Shown piece by piece: positions 7,428-14,988 of a stretch of 64,000 nucleotides of DNA. The notes below the pieces were generated by a model, which did no database searches, was not told the origin of the DNA, and was given only the letters and a program-made list of their open reading frames with translations. The translations under genes and the position numbers were made by a program. How positions within the stretch are numbered: position 1 is the first letter of the stretch; each line of letters starts with the position of its first letter. The DNA is from Nitrospira sp. Lineage in GTDB: Bacteria; Nitrospirota; Nitrospiria; Nitrospirales; Nitrospiraceae. The stretch covers positions 1,247,760-1,311,759 of the forward strand of contig CP092081.1 in the NCBI GenBank assembly GCA_022226935.1, given 5' to 3'.

Positions 7428-9059
7428 GTGGTCGCGCCCCCGCTGTCGTCGTGCCTCCTCACTGTGTCCTGCGGTCTTTTGTCGATGATGGCACAAAGAC
7501 CTGCCGCTGTTTCCATTCCTCGTCTCTTTTTGCTCCTCACCGCGCTCGTGACCGGCGCGATCGTCATGGCGCTCGAAATTTTGGGCAGCCGGCTGCTGGC
7601 CCCTGTATTTGGAAATTCTCTCTTTGTATGGGGCGCATTGATCGGGATCATTCTCGCGGCCATGAGCTCCGGGTATGCGTTCGGTGGCTGGGCCTCCGAT
7701 CGGTATCGCGTGGCGGCGGTGCTGGCCTGGCTTCTCCTTGGATCCGGCGCATGGACGTTGCTGATGTCCTGGATGGGGCAGGGTGCTATTTTCCAAGTCG
7801 CCAAACTGGTCGAGGATCCACGATGGGGCCCCAGCCTTGCGGCTTGTGTGTTGCTGGCTCCCCCGGCATTTGGGCTGAGCGGAGTGATGCCCGCATTGCT
7901 CCGATTAGCCGTCGTCGACATGGGATATCTGGGTCGCCATACAGGCAGCATGATCGCCTTATCCACGGTCGGTAGCTTGGCGGGAACGTGGGGGACGGCG
8001 TTCTTCCTGCTTTCGTGGTTGGGAACCCAGACCCTCGTAGCCACGCTGGGGGTGATTCAACTGCTGCTGGGGTTGCTCTGGTTACAACAAGGAAGCGGGA
8101 AGGTCGCAAAGGTGACCGGGTTGTTTGTAACAGGTGGGCTCATAGTGGGATGGCAATTGTTCGGTCAGGCCCCTCCCGTTGCAGGATTGGTGTATCAGGA
8201 AGATAGCCCCTATCAGCAAGTCCGTGTGCGTGACGATGATCTGTTTCGTTATCTCGTGCTCGACCGCACCTGGCATGCGGTCATGTGGCGGTCGGATCCG
8301 ACCGCCCTGTTTTTGCCCTATAGCCAACTGATGGTGGCGGCGGTCGCATTGGCTCCGGAACCCAAACGAGGACTCATTTTAGGGCACGGCGGCGGTTCAC
8401 TGGCCAAGTGGCTTGCTCAAGTCTGGCCTGAGCTAGAACTGGATGTGGTTGAATTCGATCCCGTCGTGGTGCGGATGGCGGAACAGTATTTTGACTATCG
8501 GCCTCCTGCCAATCATCATGTCTCGGTCAAAGATGCCCGCGTGTTTCTCCGCGACACGAAGGCCACCTATGACGTCATCTGGGTTGACGCATTTGCCCGG
8601 CATCTTATTCCCTTCCATTTGACCACGGTCGAATTTTTTTCAGAGCTGCGTGGCCGACTGAATTCCAATGGCGTGCTGGCTCTCAATCTGGCTTCTTCTG
8701 GAGAAGGAGGGGATCTGCTGCGTGCGAGTGCGGTCGTGCAGACGCTGAAGACATCGTTTCCCTCAATTGAATCGTTTGGTGTGAAGGGGCCGTGGCGTGC
8801 GCACCAGACCACCGCAGAAAATCTCATTTTCTTCGGTGGCGGCCCGATTGACACGATGTCGTACGATGAGATCGTGAGGCGTATTCACCTGCAGGTCGAG
8901 GCTCGTCGATTACCCCCCGAGGCGATAGCGTTGTTGGCCTCGCGACGCACTACTCCCTGGTCGCCGGGCCTGACGCTCACGGATGACTACACGCCGTATG
9001 ATCTGCTGATTGGGTCTCACGCGGTCGAAATGTCGCCAGAGGGGAACGCGGTTCCGTAA
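7428..9059 (+). CDS. Membrane-bound spermidine synthase-like protein (543 aa)
   Basis: The N-terminal part (about 25-240) holds six to seven hydrophobic helices starting LLLTALVTGAIVMALEILG, with SRLLAPVFG, typical of fused MFS/spermidine synthases. The C-terminal part (about 255-500) has a Rossmann-type aminopropyl/methyl-transferase fold: LGHGGGSLAKWLAQ for nucleotide binding, DVVEFDPVVV, and DVIWVDAFA. Family knowledge suggests transfer of an aminopropyl group from decarboxylated SAM, but many fused members have no proven substrate and no SAM decarboxylase gene lies nearby. The start is uncertain: GTG 7428 or, more likely, ATG 7485 or 7488, just before the first helix. Confidence 0.8.
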   Translation: MVAPPLSSCLLTVSCGLLSMMAQRPAAVSIPRLFLLLTALVTGAIVMALEILGSRLLAPVFGNSLFVWGALIGIILAAMSSGYAFGGWASDRYRVAAVLAWLLLGSGAWTLLMSWMGQGAIFQVAKLVEDPRWGPSLAACVLLAPPAFGLSGVMPALLRLAVVDMGYLGRHTGSMIALSTVGSLAGTWGTAFFLLSWLGTQTLVATLGVIQLLLGLLWLQQGSGKVAKVTGLFVTGGLIVGWQLFGQAPPVAGLVYQEDSPYQQVRVRDDDLFRYLVLDRTWHAVMWRSDPTALFLPYSQLMVAAVALAPEPKRGLILGHGGGSLAKWLAQVWPELELDVVEFDPVVVRMAEQYFDYRPPANHHVSVKDARVFLRDTKATYDVIWVDAFARHLIPFHLTTVEFFSELRGRLNSNGVLALNLASSGEGGDLLRASAVVQTLKTSFPSIESFGVKGPWRAHQTTAENLIFFGGGPIDTMSYDEIVRRIHLQVEARRLPPEAIALLASRRTTPWSPGLTLTDDYTPYDLLIGSHAVEMSPEGNAVP

Positions 9060-9152
9060 GTATTTGAAATACTGCGATGAAAAGTCAGCATTGCTCAGAA
9101 CATTGCGAGCGTTTCCCGCCGAGAAATGCCCGTTAAGGGTCCAAGAACTTTC

Positions 9153-9182
9153 TTGCTTCCTTTTAAATCCCTATGCTATAAG
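9153..9182 (+). promoter_or_regulatory. Promoter of the cupredoxin gene
   Basis: TTGCTT (9153-9158), an 18-nt spacer and TATAAG (9177-9182) resemble a sigma-70 promoter. It leaves a leader of about 145 nt before the cupredoxin ATG. Upstream of it, 9060-9152, I see nothing clear. Confidence 0.5.
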
Positions 9183-9227
9183 GTGACCCTCGTCAGCCTT
9201 TTATTTAGGACATTTTCCAGCAGTGTG

Positions 9228-9326
9228 TGCTAGCCTCCTGGGCGCGGTGTCTAGCAGAAGGTTCAGAGCGCGGTGGTCATTATTCACCAACCTAATCGCA
9301 TCTCTTCTTAATCTCTTTAAGGAGGT
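9228..9326 (+). promoter_or_regulatory. Structured leader with possible anti-Shine-Dalgarno
   Basis: TGCTAG (9228-9233) and CTAGCA (9251-9256) can pair around a 17-nt loop. That loop contains CCTCCT (9234-9239), which is complementary to the perfect ribosome site AAGGAGGT at 9319-9326. The leader could therefore switch between open and closed ribosome-site forms. This is seen by eye only. Confidence 0.3.
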
Positions 9327-9331
9327 AGGTC

Positions 9332-9811
9332 ATGGGCAAGACGATGGTAGCAGTATTCTTTGGCCTGGTCATGTTAATGGCTGGGGCATCCGGCGCGTAC
9401 GCGCTGCAAGCTGGTGGTGTCGAGATCGGTGATCTGGATACCGGCTCCGTGGTCGGTCAACCGTTTAAGGAATTGATTGTGGATGCGGAACTATATGCCG
9501 TGGAGATCGGAAACTTGAAGGCCTGGTATCCCCCGGTGACGGTGATTGATTTTAAAGTTCGTCCAGGCCGTCCGGTCGTGCTGAAAGTGACGAATAACTC
9601 CTCGAGCGAACATGGCTTCCAAATGACCGATCCGGTCAACGCGGCTTCTCCGTTTGTGATGAAGGCGGAAGTGGTGCTGAAGCCTGGCGAGACCAAGTAC
9701 ATTGGTGTGCCGACCAGTGATATGTTCAATGCCACGCAAGGGAATACGCTGACCTACCGCTGCCATTTGCACCCGGCTCACGTCGGTGGCAAGATTGTGA
9801 TGATCAAGTAA
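9332..9811 (+). CDS. Secreted nitrosocyanin-like cupredoxin (159 aa)
   Basis: A secreted copper protein, probably an electron carrier or copper site in the periplasm. A signal peptide occupies about residues 1-25 (hydrophobic core AVFFGLVMLMAGASG, cut near AYA-LQ). The cupredoxin fold follows: VRPGRPVVLKVTNN, then SSEHGF with E93/H94, VLKPGETKYIGV, and the copper loop CHLHPAH with C144, H147 and H150. The Cys-x-x-His-Pro loop and the SEGF-like element recall nitrosocyanin of ammonia oxidisers, which binds copper through Cys, two His and Glu. A perfect AAGGAGGT site 5 nt before the ATG suggests strong expression. Ordinary type-1 copper is the alternative. Confidence 0.78.
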   Translation: MGKTMVAVFFGLVMLMAGASGAYALQAGGVEIGDLDTGSVVGQPFKELIVDAELYAVEIGNLKAWYPPVTVIDFKVRPGRPVVLKVTNNSSSEHGFQMTDPVNAASPFVMKAEVVLKPGETKYIGVPTSDMFNATQGNTLTYRCHLHPAHVGGKIVMIK

Positions 9812-9836
9812 TCCGCCCTATAACGGTACGAATTGC

Positions 9837-9875
9837 AATGCCCCATCTGCAGTGATGCAGATGGGGCATTGTTGT
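9837..9875 (+). terminator. Strong hairpin after the cupredoxin gene
   Basis: A perfect 15-bp stem, AATGCCCCATCTGCA (9837-9851) with TGCAGATGGGGCATT (9856-9870), and a GTGA loop. The following GTTGTAT is only weakly T-rich. It sits between convergent genes and probably ends the cupredoxin transcript or stabilises its 3' end. Confidence 0.7.
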
Positions 9876-9911
9876 ATCGAGGGCGCAGTCTGGAATAACA
9901 GTCGTTCTTGC

Positions 9912-10247
9912 CTAGACCTCCTGCTCCTTTTGACATTCTGCGGCGGCGTCCAACGGAATGTTTTGAATGCCTTGCAGACGTCCTTCCACGATCAACAGCA
10001 GGAATCGGCTCTCCGTCGGCGGTGTCTGCCGGCGGTCCGTCACAATGGTATTCATGTCCACGATCATTTCGTCGCCGTCCCATTGGGTGTCGTTGACCAC
10101 CCAGAAATGACTGGCTGCATCAGGAAATTGTTTTGCGACGAAACCTTCGATGATCGTGCCGATGTCGCCCACGTCGGTCATAGCTTGGGAAGGCAGCGGT
10201 GCGATGGCGAGGATGGCAAAACATGCGAGGCGAGTGAAGCATTTCAT
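9912..10247 (-). CDS. Small secreted protein of unknown function (111 aa)
   Basis: It begins with a clear signal peptide (MKCFTRLACFAILAIAPLPS, cleavage near SQA-MT). The mature part of about 88 residues contains HFWVVNDTQWDGDEMIVDMN and a C-terminal FLLLIVEGRLQGIQNIP strand, suggesting a small alpha/beta fold. One cysteine lies near the C-terminus (AAECQKEQ). GGGAGG lies upstream of the ATG. It stands alone, facing the cupredoxin gene and following the ferredoxin gene in the same direction. I do not recognise the family. Confidence 0.72.
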   Translation of the reverse strand: MKCFTRLACFAILAIAPLPSQAMTDVGDIGTIIEGFVAKQFPDAASHFWVVNDTQWDGDEMIVDMNTIVTDRRQTPPTESRFLLLIVEGRLQGIQNIPLDAAAECQKEQEV

Positions 10248-10395
10248 GTGTACCTCCCGTTGAGAGGGTGGTCAATGAATGGATGCGGCGGGCCACGTCA
10301 GGGAGGGTGGCCTGCGCATGCCATAATGTACTTAAAGTCTACAGCGATCGACTGCGGAAAGCCAGGTCTGTATCTGTTGTTGCAGCGCTGCGGTG

Positions 10396-10430
10396 GCGGA
10401 AAAACAGCGAAGGCTCCCGGAGGAGCCTTC
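10396..10430 (-). terminator. Terminator of the ferredoxin gene
   Basis: On the minus strand a 9-bp stem, GAAGGCTCC / GGAGCCTTC (10409-10430), with a 4-nt loop is followed by GCTGTTTTTCC. This is a typical intrinsic terminator just downstream of the ferredoxin stop at 10461. Confidence 0.8.
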
Positions 10431-10460
10431 GTGGTGCCACGCACATGTCCTGAAATCTGA

Positions 10461-10808
10461 TTAGTTGCGAACGCCGCTCCAGACTTTAGCCGGATCAATT
10501 TCCTTGTCCGGATTCAATGTTTTGGCTTTTTCCAACAATACGTCAGTCGTTTCCGGATAGGCTGGGTCAGCAATGCAGCAGTTGTCCACCGGGCAAACAG
10601 CTGCACATTGGGGCTCGTCAAAGTGCCCGACGCACTCGGTGCAACGATCATGGGTGATGACGTAAATATTATCGCCGACTCCCTGCCCGTCTCCGACATG
10701 ATTGCCCTTGCCTTCAGCATCGCTTCGCGTTTCGAAAATGGCTTCGTTGGGACATTCTGGCAGGCATGCCCCGCAGGAAATACACTCATCGGTGATCAGA
10801 AGCGCCAT
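10461..10808 (-). CDS. 2[4Fe-4S] ferredoxin (115 aa)
   Basis: A soluble low-potential electron carrier. The first cluster motif is C9-x2-C12-x2-C15-x3-C19-P. The second is C56-x2-C59-x8-C68-x3-C72-P, with the longer spacing and a C-terminal helix (TDVLLEKAKTLNPD) typical of Allochromatium-type ferredoxins, which have very negative potentials. A 25-residue Gly/Asp-rich insertion separates the two clusters (DAEGKGNHVGDGQGVGD), longer than in the usual members. GAAGGAGG precedes the ATG, and a clean terminator follows. In autotrophs such ferredoxins can feed reductive carbon fixation; that role here is inferred. Confidence 0.9.
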   Translation of the reverse strand: MALLITDECISCGACLPECPNEAIFETRSDAEGKGNHVGDGQGVGDNIYVITHDRCTECVGHFDEPQCAAVCPVDNCCIADPAYPETTDVLLEKAKTLNPDKEIDPAKVWSGVRN

Positions 10809-11055
10809 GGCCTATGCCTCCTTCGCAGTTCCTTTAATGACGGATAAGATGTTGACAATTTCGTGCCGCCGCGACCATAGTTCGCGGCGAAACAGGTCCG
10901 CATTCTATGCTGGCGTTCTTCGGCAAGTCAACAGAATGAGGCTTGGGAAGAAGGCCTAGCACCCGGAAAGTCATGGGGCTTTGGGCCCAATGTACATGCG
11001 GTTCTACGCAGGTACGACTACATGAGGATGCATCCATGTCCGACAGCATTTGGTT

Positions 11056-11553
11056 ATGGTGACGCGCGCGAGCGGGTCTGAATCGGAACAGCGCCGCAAG
11101 AAAATTGTGACGTTCGTGCTCTTAGTGATCCTGCTGATCAGTGTGAGCCTGTTTCTCGGCGGTCCAAAGGAATCCGAACTCATCATTGTGGAATTCCCGA
11201 ACGGGAAAACGATGGAAACGGAAGTGGCCAGCACGCCGGAGAAGCTGCTGTTCGGTTTGGCATTCCGGGAAGGATTGCCAGCTGATACGGGGATGCTTTA
11301 TATCTTTGAGTCGACCGGATTACACCGTGTCGCAACCCGTCAATTCCGCATTCCTGTCGATATGGTGTGGATTGATGAGAGTCACCATGTGGTGCAAATT
11401 CTGGAGCAGGTCCAGCCCTGCGTCCAAGATCCTTGTCCGTTCTACGGTCCTCCTCCCGAGCCGGTTCGGTACTTAATCGAGGCAGAGGGAGGGTATGCAA
11501 AGCGCGCAGGCATTACGACCGGGATGGAGCTCAAGTTTACATTGCGCATGTAA
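11056..11553 (+). CDS. DUF192 family protein, membrane-anchored (165 aa)
   Basis: One N-terminal membrane helix (residues 18-38, VTFVLLVILLISVSLFLGG) anchors a periplasmic DUF192 domain, with TEVASTPEKLLFGLAFRE, GMLYIFE and FRIPVDMVWID, and a Gly-rich GYAKRAGITTGMEL end. The biochemical role of DUF192 is not established. A TTG at 11050 is an alternative start two codons upstream of the chosen ATG. The family's typical cysteine pair may be represented by CVQDPCPFYGPP. The gene leads a short same-direction group with the Rieske and chagasin-like genes. Confidence 0.85.
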   Translation: MVTRASGSESEQRRKKIVTFVLLVILLISVSLFLGGPKESELIIVEFPNGKTMETEVASTPEKLLFGLAFREGLPADTGMLYIFESTGLHRVATRQFRIPVDMVWIDESHHVVQILEQVQPCVQDPCPFYGPPPEPVRYLIEAEGGYAKRAGITTGMELKFTLRM

Positions 11554-11576
11554 AGCAAGGGGAGTCGGAATCATTT

Positions 11577-11894
11577 ATGGAAGGGTTTCAGTGCGTGGCC
11601 AAGGTTGAAGAGATTCCTCCCGGCCAAGTCAAAGTGGTCAAGGTGAACGAGCGCGCCATTGCAGTGTTTAATATCGAGGGGCATTTTCACGCTATCTATA
11701 ATTCGTGTCCTCATGAAGGTGGCCCTCTCAATAAGGGCCGTGTGAAAGGACATGTGGTCTCCTGTCCCTGGCACGACCTGGCCTTTGATGTACGAAACGG
11801 GCAAGGAACCGATGGCGGAGGGTATTGCGTCGGAAGTTATGATGTGCGGGTGAAGGACGGGCAGATATTCGTCGGAGGGCGGCGCAAAGTGTAG
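11577..11894 (+). CDS. Rieske-type [2Fe-2S] ferredoxin (105 aa)
   Basis: A small soluble Rieske protein. The cluster ligands are C44 and H46 in CPHEGGPL, and C63 and H66 in CPWHDLAFDV, matching the CxH...CxxH pattern. The length fits the NirD/BphF-type ferredoxins that pass electrons to a reductase or oxygenase, but neither partner gene is near. The frame is open further upstream, but only the segment from ATG 11577 aligns with the fold. A GGGGAG lies about 15 nt before the ATG, rather far. The gap to the DUF192 gene is 23 nt, so they are probably cotranscribed. Confidence 0.9.
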   Translation: MEGFQCVAKVEEIPPGQVKVVKVNERAIAVFNIEGHFHAIYNSCPHEGGPLNKGRVKGHVVSCPWHDLAFDVRNGQGTDGGGYCVGSYDVRVKDGQIFVGGRRKV

Positions 11895-11934
11895 CCGCAC
11901 GGAATTATATTATGAGGTTGGAGTTGTCAGGAAG

Positions 11935-12267
11935 ATGAGCCCACTGAGCAAAGCGGTTCCTGCAGGTACCGAGCAGGAGCCGGGTGCCAAGGTTGTCAAG
12001 GCGCGAGTCGGATTGCCGGTCCATATCCGTCTCTGGGAGGATCGCACGAGGGGAGAGCTGTGGGTCCCCATATATGACGCTGCCGTCATGCCTCTGGTGG
12101 AGGATGATTTTCTGCGAACGGCGAGCAACAATGCGGTCGATCAAGGGCAGCGCAGTTTCGAGTTCAAGCCCTCGGTTCCCGGAACCCACCGGCTGGTCTT
12201 TGAAAAGCGATTGGGATGGAAATTCACGGCCGAAGACCGGCAAATTTTTTATGTCACCGCGTCTTGA
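11935..12267 (+). CDS. Possible chagasin-like (I42) protein (110 aa)
   Basis: A small beta-rich protein with no signal peptide. The stretch VGLPVHIRLWEDRTRGELW resembles the opening strand and loop of the chagasin/I42 cysteine-protease inhibitors, and GQRSFEFKPSVPGTHRLVFEKR resembles their second conserved loop (PG....L...R). The match is loose: the typical NPTTGY motif is replaced by DRTRGE. AGGAAG immediately precedes the ATG. It sits between the Rieske and aminotransferase genes, and that context does not explain a protease inhibitor, so the name is tentative. Confidence 0.6.
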   Translation: MSPLSKAVPAGTEQEPGAKVVKARVGLPVHIRLWEDRTRGELWVPIYDAAVMPLVEDDFLRTASNNAVDQGQRSFEFKPSVPGTHRLVFEKRLGWKFTAEDRQIFYVTAS

Positions 12268-12293
12268 AGTGAGGGAGCGGCGAGAATAAGGCC

Positions 12294-13133
12294 ATGCCTG
12301 ACATTGCGTACGTGAACGGTCGCTTCGGTCCTCTAGCGGAAGCCATGGTCAGCATCGAGGACCGGGGATTTCAGTTCGGGGACGGGGTGTATGAGGTCAT
12401 TCGCACCTATCGCGGAAAACCATTTGCTATAGATGAGCATTTTTCCCGGTTTGAGCGGAGCGCGCAGGCATTGCACCTTTCGCTCGGGCACACCAAGGAT
12501 CAGTGGATGGCGCTGGTTCAGGAAGGCCTCCGGCTGAGCCGGTTTCCTGAGACTAAAATTTATCTGCAGGCGACGCGCGGGCAGGCTCCGCGGGATCATC
12601 CCTTCCCTGCCTCGCTCGCGCCGACGACCGTGCTCACCTTTCGCGAGCTCCATCCGCTGGATGCCTCAATTCGCAAGGCCGGAGTTCGAGCCATAACATT
12701 AGATGACATTCGCTGGGGGCGATGCGATATCAAAAGCGTCAATCTCTTGGCGAATGTGCTGGCGCGGCAACGAGCTAAGGAAGCCGGTGTGTTTGAGGCC
12801 ATTTTAGTTCGGGATGGCCTTGTCACCGAAGGATCAGTCAGCAATGTCATGGTGGTGCGAAATGGGGTGATTGAGACGGCGCCCGAAGGGCACCGCATTC
12901 TCTCAGGGGTCACGCGGGCGATTGTGCTGGAATTGGCGAAGAAGGAAGGGCTTCCCGTAGTGGAGACATTTGTCGGTCGGGAAGATCTCTCGGCGGCGTC
13001 CGAGGTGTTTTTGACGGGAACGACGGTGGAAGTATTGCCGGTTGTGCACGTTGATGGGCAACCCATCGGTGCAGGAGTTCCAGGCCCTCTGTCACAACTT
13101 TTGTCTCGCCGTTGGGAGGCCCTGGTCGGCTAG
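12294..13133 (+). CDS. dat: D-amino-acid (class IV) aminotransferase
   Basis: A PLP-dependent fold-type IV aminotransferase, most like D-alanine transaminase, which makes D-glutamate from 2-oxoglutarate and D-alanine for peptidoglycan. The N-terminal EDRGFQFGDGVYEVIRTY is the family hallmark. The PLP lysine is K147 in CDIKSVNLLANVLA, and the phosphate-binding end is EVFLTGTTVEVLPV. The length of 279 aa is normal. Branched-chain aminotransferase (IlvE) or aminodeoxychorismate lyase (PabC) are alternatives; the DIKSVNLL sequence favours Dat. It begins 26 nt after the preceding gene. Confidence 0.82.
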   Translation: MPDIAYVNGRFGPLAEAMVSIEDRGFQFGDGVYEVIRTYRGKPFAIDEHFSRFERSAQALHLSLGHTKDQWMALVQEGLRLSRFPETKIYLQATRGQAPRDHPFPASLAPTTVLTFRELHPLDASIRKAGVRAITLDDIRWGRCDIKSVNLLANVLARQRAKEAGVFEAILVRDGLVTEGSVSNVMVVRNGVIETAPEGHRILSGVTRAIVLELAKKEGLPVVETFVGREDLSAASEVFLTGTTVEVLPVVHVDGQPIGAGVPGPLSQLLSRRWEALVG

Positions 13134-13139
13134 CGTCCC

Positions 13140-13168
13140 TTGCTTTCACTCCTATGGCATGGTAAGGT
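13140..13168 (+). promoter_or_regulatory. Possible promoter before rimP
   Basis: TTGCTT (13140-13145), a 17-nt spacer and TAAGGT (13163-13168). It lies upstream of the hairpin-plus-T-tract at 13181, so transcripts from it would meet a terminator before rimP. Confidence 0.35.
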
Positions 13169-13180
13169 TCCTCCGCTGTA

Positions 13181-13206
13181 AGTGGGCCTGGGCCCACTTT
13201 TTTGTT
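13181..13206 (+). terminator. Terminator or attenuator before rimP
   Basis: AGTGGGC (13181-13187), loop CTGG and GCCCACT (13192-13198), followed directly by TTTTTGTTTG. It is a canonical intrinsic terminator shape ending about 17 nt before the rimP ATG. It may end the dat transcript or attenuate the nusA operon. Confidence 0.75.
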
Positions 13207-13222
13207 TGAGCAACTTTTACCT

Positions 13223-13744
13223 ATGAGTGATGCGGGAGCGGTGTCGGCAGGGAAGCCTTCGGTGAAACGCGCTGAGGCGCTCAACCTCCGCGTGCAAGAA
13301 GTTGCGGCTCCCATTCTGCAATCCCACGGCCTTGAGTTGGTTGAGACGGTATGTGTCGGCCAAGGTCCCCGGACCGTGATCCGGGTTTTCATCGACAAGC
13401 CCGGTGGAATTTCGCTGACCGACTGTGAGCAGGCGCATCGCTCTCTGAGCCCGGCACTAGACGTCATTGACCCGTTTCCACATGCCTATACGTTGGAAAT
13501 TTCGTCGCCCGGACTGGATCGACCTCTGCGAATCCCGCAGGATTATCGGCGTGTGATCGGCCAGCCGGTGACGCTCAAATTGCGCGAGCCGATTCAGTCG
13601 CAATGGCGGCTGGTGGGAACTGTGCTGGAAGTGGAGGATAGCGCCGTGACGTTGGCTATCCAGCAGAAAAAAACGACGGAGACGATCCGGGTGGAGTTTG
13701 ATCATATCGCCCTAGCGCGTCGGAAGGTCGAGTTTTCCAAGTAG
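13223..13744 (+). CDS. rimP: Ribosome maturation factor RimP
   Basis: Needed for maturation of the 30S subunit. The N-terminal domain has VAAPILQSHGLELVET and RVFIDKPGGISLTDCEQ; YTLEISSPGLDRPLR is the family signature. The C-terminal SH3-like domain has VTLKLREPIQSQWRLVGTV and ends IRVEFDHIALARRKVEF. The length of 173 aa is normal. I chose ATG 13223. No good ribosome site is seen because the T-tract of the preceding hairpin lies where it should be. It is first in the conserved order rimP-nusA-infB. Confidence 0.93.
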   Translation: MSDAGAVSAGKPSVKRAEALNLRVQEVAAPILQSHGLELVETVCVGQGPRTVIRVFIDKPGGISLTDCEQAHRSLSPALDVIDPFPHAYTLEISSPGLDRPLRIPQDYRRVIGQPVTLKLREPIQSQWRLVGTVLEVEDSAVTLAIQQKKTTETIRVEFDHIALARRKVEFSK

Positions 13745-13785
13745 CAGGCGGTGCCCGCTGCTGTGTTAACCATGAGGTGTGAGCT

Positions 13786-14925
13786 ATGAACCGAGAGTTG
13801 ATCGCCGTCATCGATGAAATCGGCCGTCAAAAAGGCATCGATAAGGCCAGGGTCATTGGCGCGATCGAATCAGCGCTGCAAACCGCTGCGAAGAAACGAT
13901 TCGGCCAGGCCGAGAATATCCAGGTCGAGATTGATAGCAAGACCGGCGAAATTTCGGTCGTGTCGAAGAAAATCATTGTCGATACGGTAGCCAACCCGAA
14001 GGCTGAGATTTCCCTGAAAGAGGCGCGTGAATATGATGAGGGCGCAGAAGTCGGTGACGAAATCGGCTCCCTCATCGAAATGGACGAATTAGGGCGCATC
14101 GCCGCTCAAACGGCCAAGCAGGTGATTTTTCAGAAGGTGCGGGAAGCAGAATGGGAAGCCGTTCAGAAAGAGTATTCGACCCGCCAGGGGGACCTGGTGA
14201 ATGGCATCATCCTGGGTATGGAGCGGAGAAACTTCCTGGTCGATCTCGGTAAGACGGAGGCGATTCTTCCGATACAGGAACAGATTCCTCGCGAAACCTA
14301 TCGCCGAGGAGATCGCGTGAAGGCCTTGCTGCTGGAGGTGCGTCGCACACCGAAGGACGTGCAGGTTATCCTCTCCCGTAGCCATCCTCAGTTTGTCGCG
14401 AAGATGTTCGAGCTGGAAGTTCCGGAAGTCGGCGAGAAGATCGTCGAGATCAAATCGATCGTGCGTGAGCCGGGCGATCGTACCAAGATTGCGGTGTCGT
14501 CACGTGACAAAGCGGTGGATCCGGTCGGGGCCTGTGTCGGGATTAAGGGGTCGCGTGTGCAGGCTGTGGTGCGAGAGTTGCGCGGAGAAAAGATCGATAT
14601 CATTACATGGACGCAGGATCCTCGTGTATTCATTGCGGAAGCCTTAAATCCGGCGACGATCGAAAAAGTCGGCATCGATGAAGAAAAGAAGTCGGCACTG
14701 GTGGTCGTGGCGGATTCGCAGCTTTCGCTGGCGATCGGGAAGAACGGGCAAAATGTCCGACTGGCTGCCCGACTGACCGGCTGGAAGATCGATATCATCA
14801 GCGCGACGGAATACGAGAAAGAAAAGGCCGAGCGGGATCGTGACATCAAGGCAGCTTTGGCCGAAGAGACCGAGGCTCAGCGCCAGCAAGATGAAGCGCG
14901 AGCTGCGGCGCAGCAAGCGGAGTAA
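13786..14925 (+). CDS. nusA: Transcription elongation/termination factor NusA
   Basis: Binds RNA polymerase and nascent RNA to control pausing, termination and antitermination. The N-terminal domain is about residues 1-130; an S1 domain follows (GDLVNGIILGMERRNFLVDLG), then two KH domains (DPVGACVGIKGSRVQAV and LSLAIGKNGQNVRLAARLTGWKID written here in two parts: LSLAIGKNGQNV, RLAARLTGWKID). It lacks the two C-terminal acidic repeats of the E. coli protein, and instead ends in a charged helix (AEETEAQRQQDEARAAAQ). The length of 379 aa fits the short form. GAGGTG precedes the ATG. Confidence 0.95.
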   Translation: MNRELIAVIDEIGRQKGIDKARVIGAIESALQTAAKKRFGQAENIQVEIDSKTGEISVVSKKIIVDTVANPKAEISLKEAREYDEGAEVGDEIGSLIEMDELGRIAAQTAKQVIFQKVREAEWEAVQKEYSTRQGDLVNGIILGMERRNFLVDLGKTEAILPIQEQIPRETYRRGDRVKALLLEVRRTPKDVQVILSRSHPQFVAKMFELEVPEVGEKIVEIKSIVREPGDRTKIAVSSRDKAVDPVGACVGIKGSRVQAVVRELRGEKIDIITWTQDPRVFIAEALNPATIEKVGIDEEKKSALVVVADSQLSLAIGKNGQNVRLAARLTGWKIDIISATEYEKEKAERDRDIKAALAEETEAQRQQDEARAAAQQAE

Positions 14926-14988
14926 AGGAGCTCGAAACTCACGAGCTGAATGGCAATTATCTAAGCGGGTGGAGCTGAGCGGTACTGT

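Noticed and set aside
7163-8044. Minus-strand open frame of 293 codons over the CBS and spermidine-synthase genes
   Set aside because: Opposes two domain-supported genes and itself shows no domain or ribosome site.
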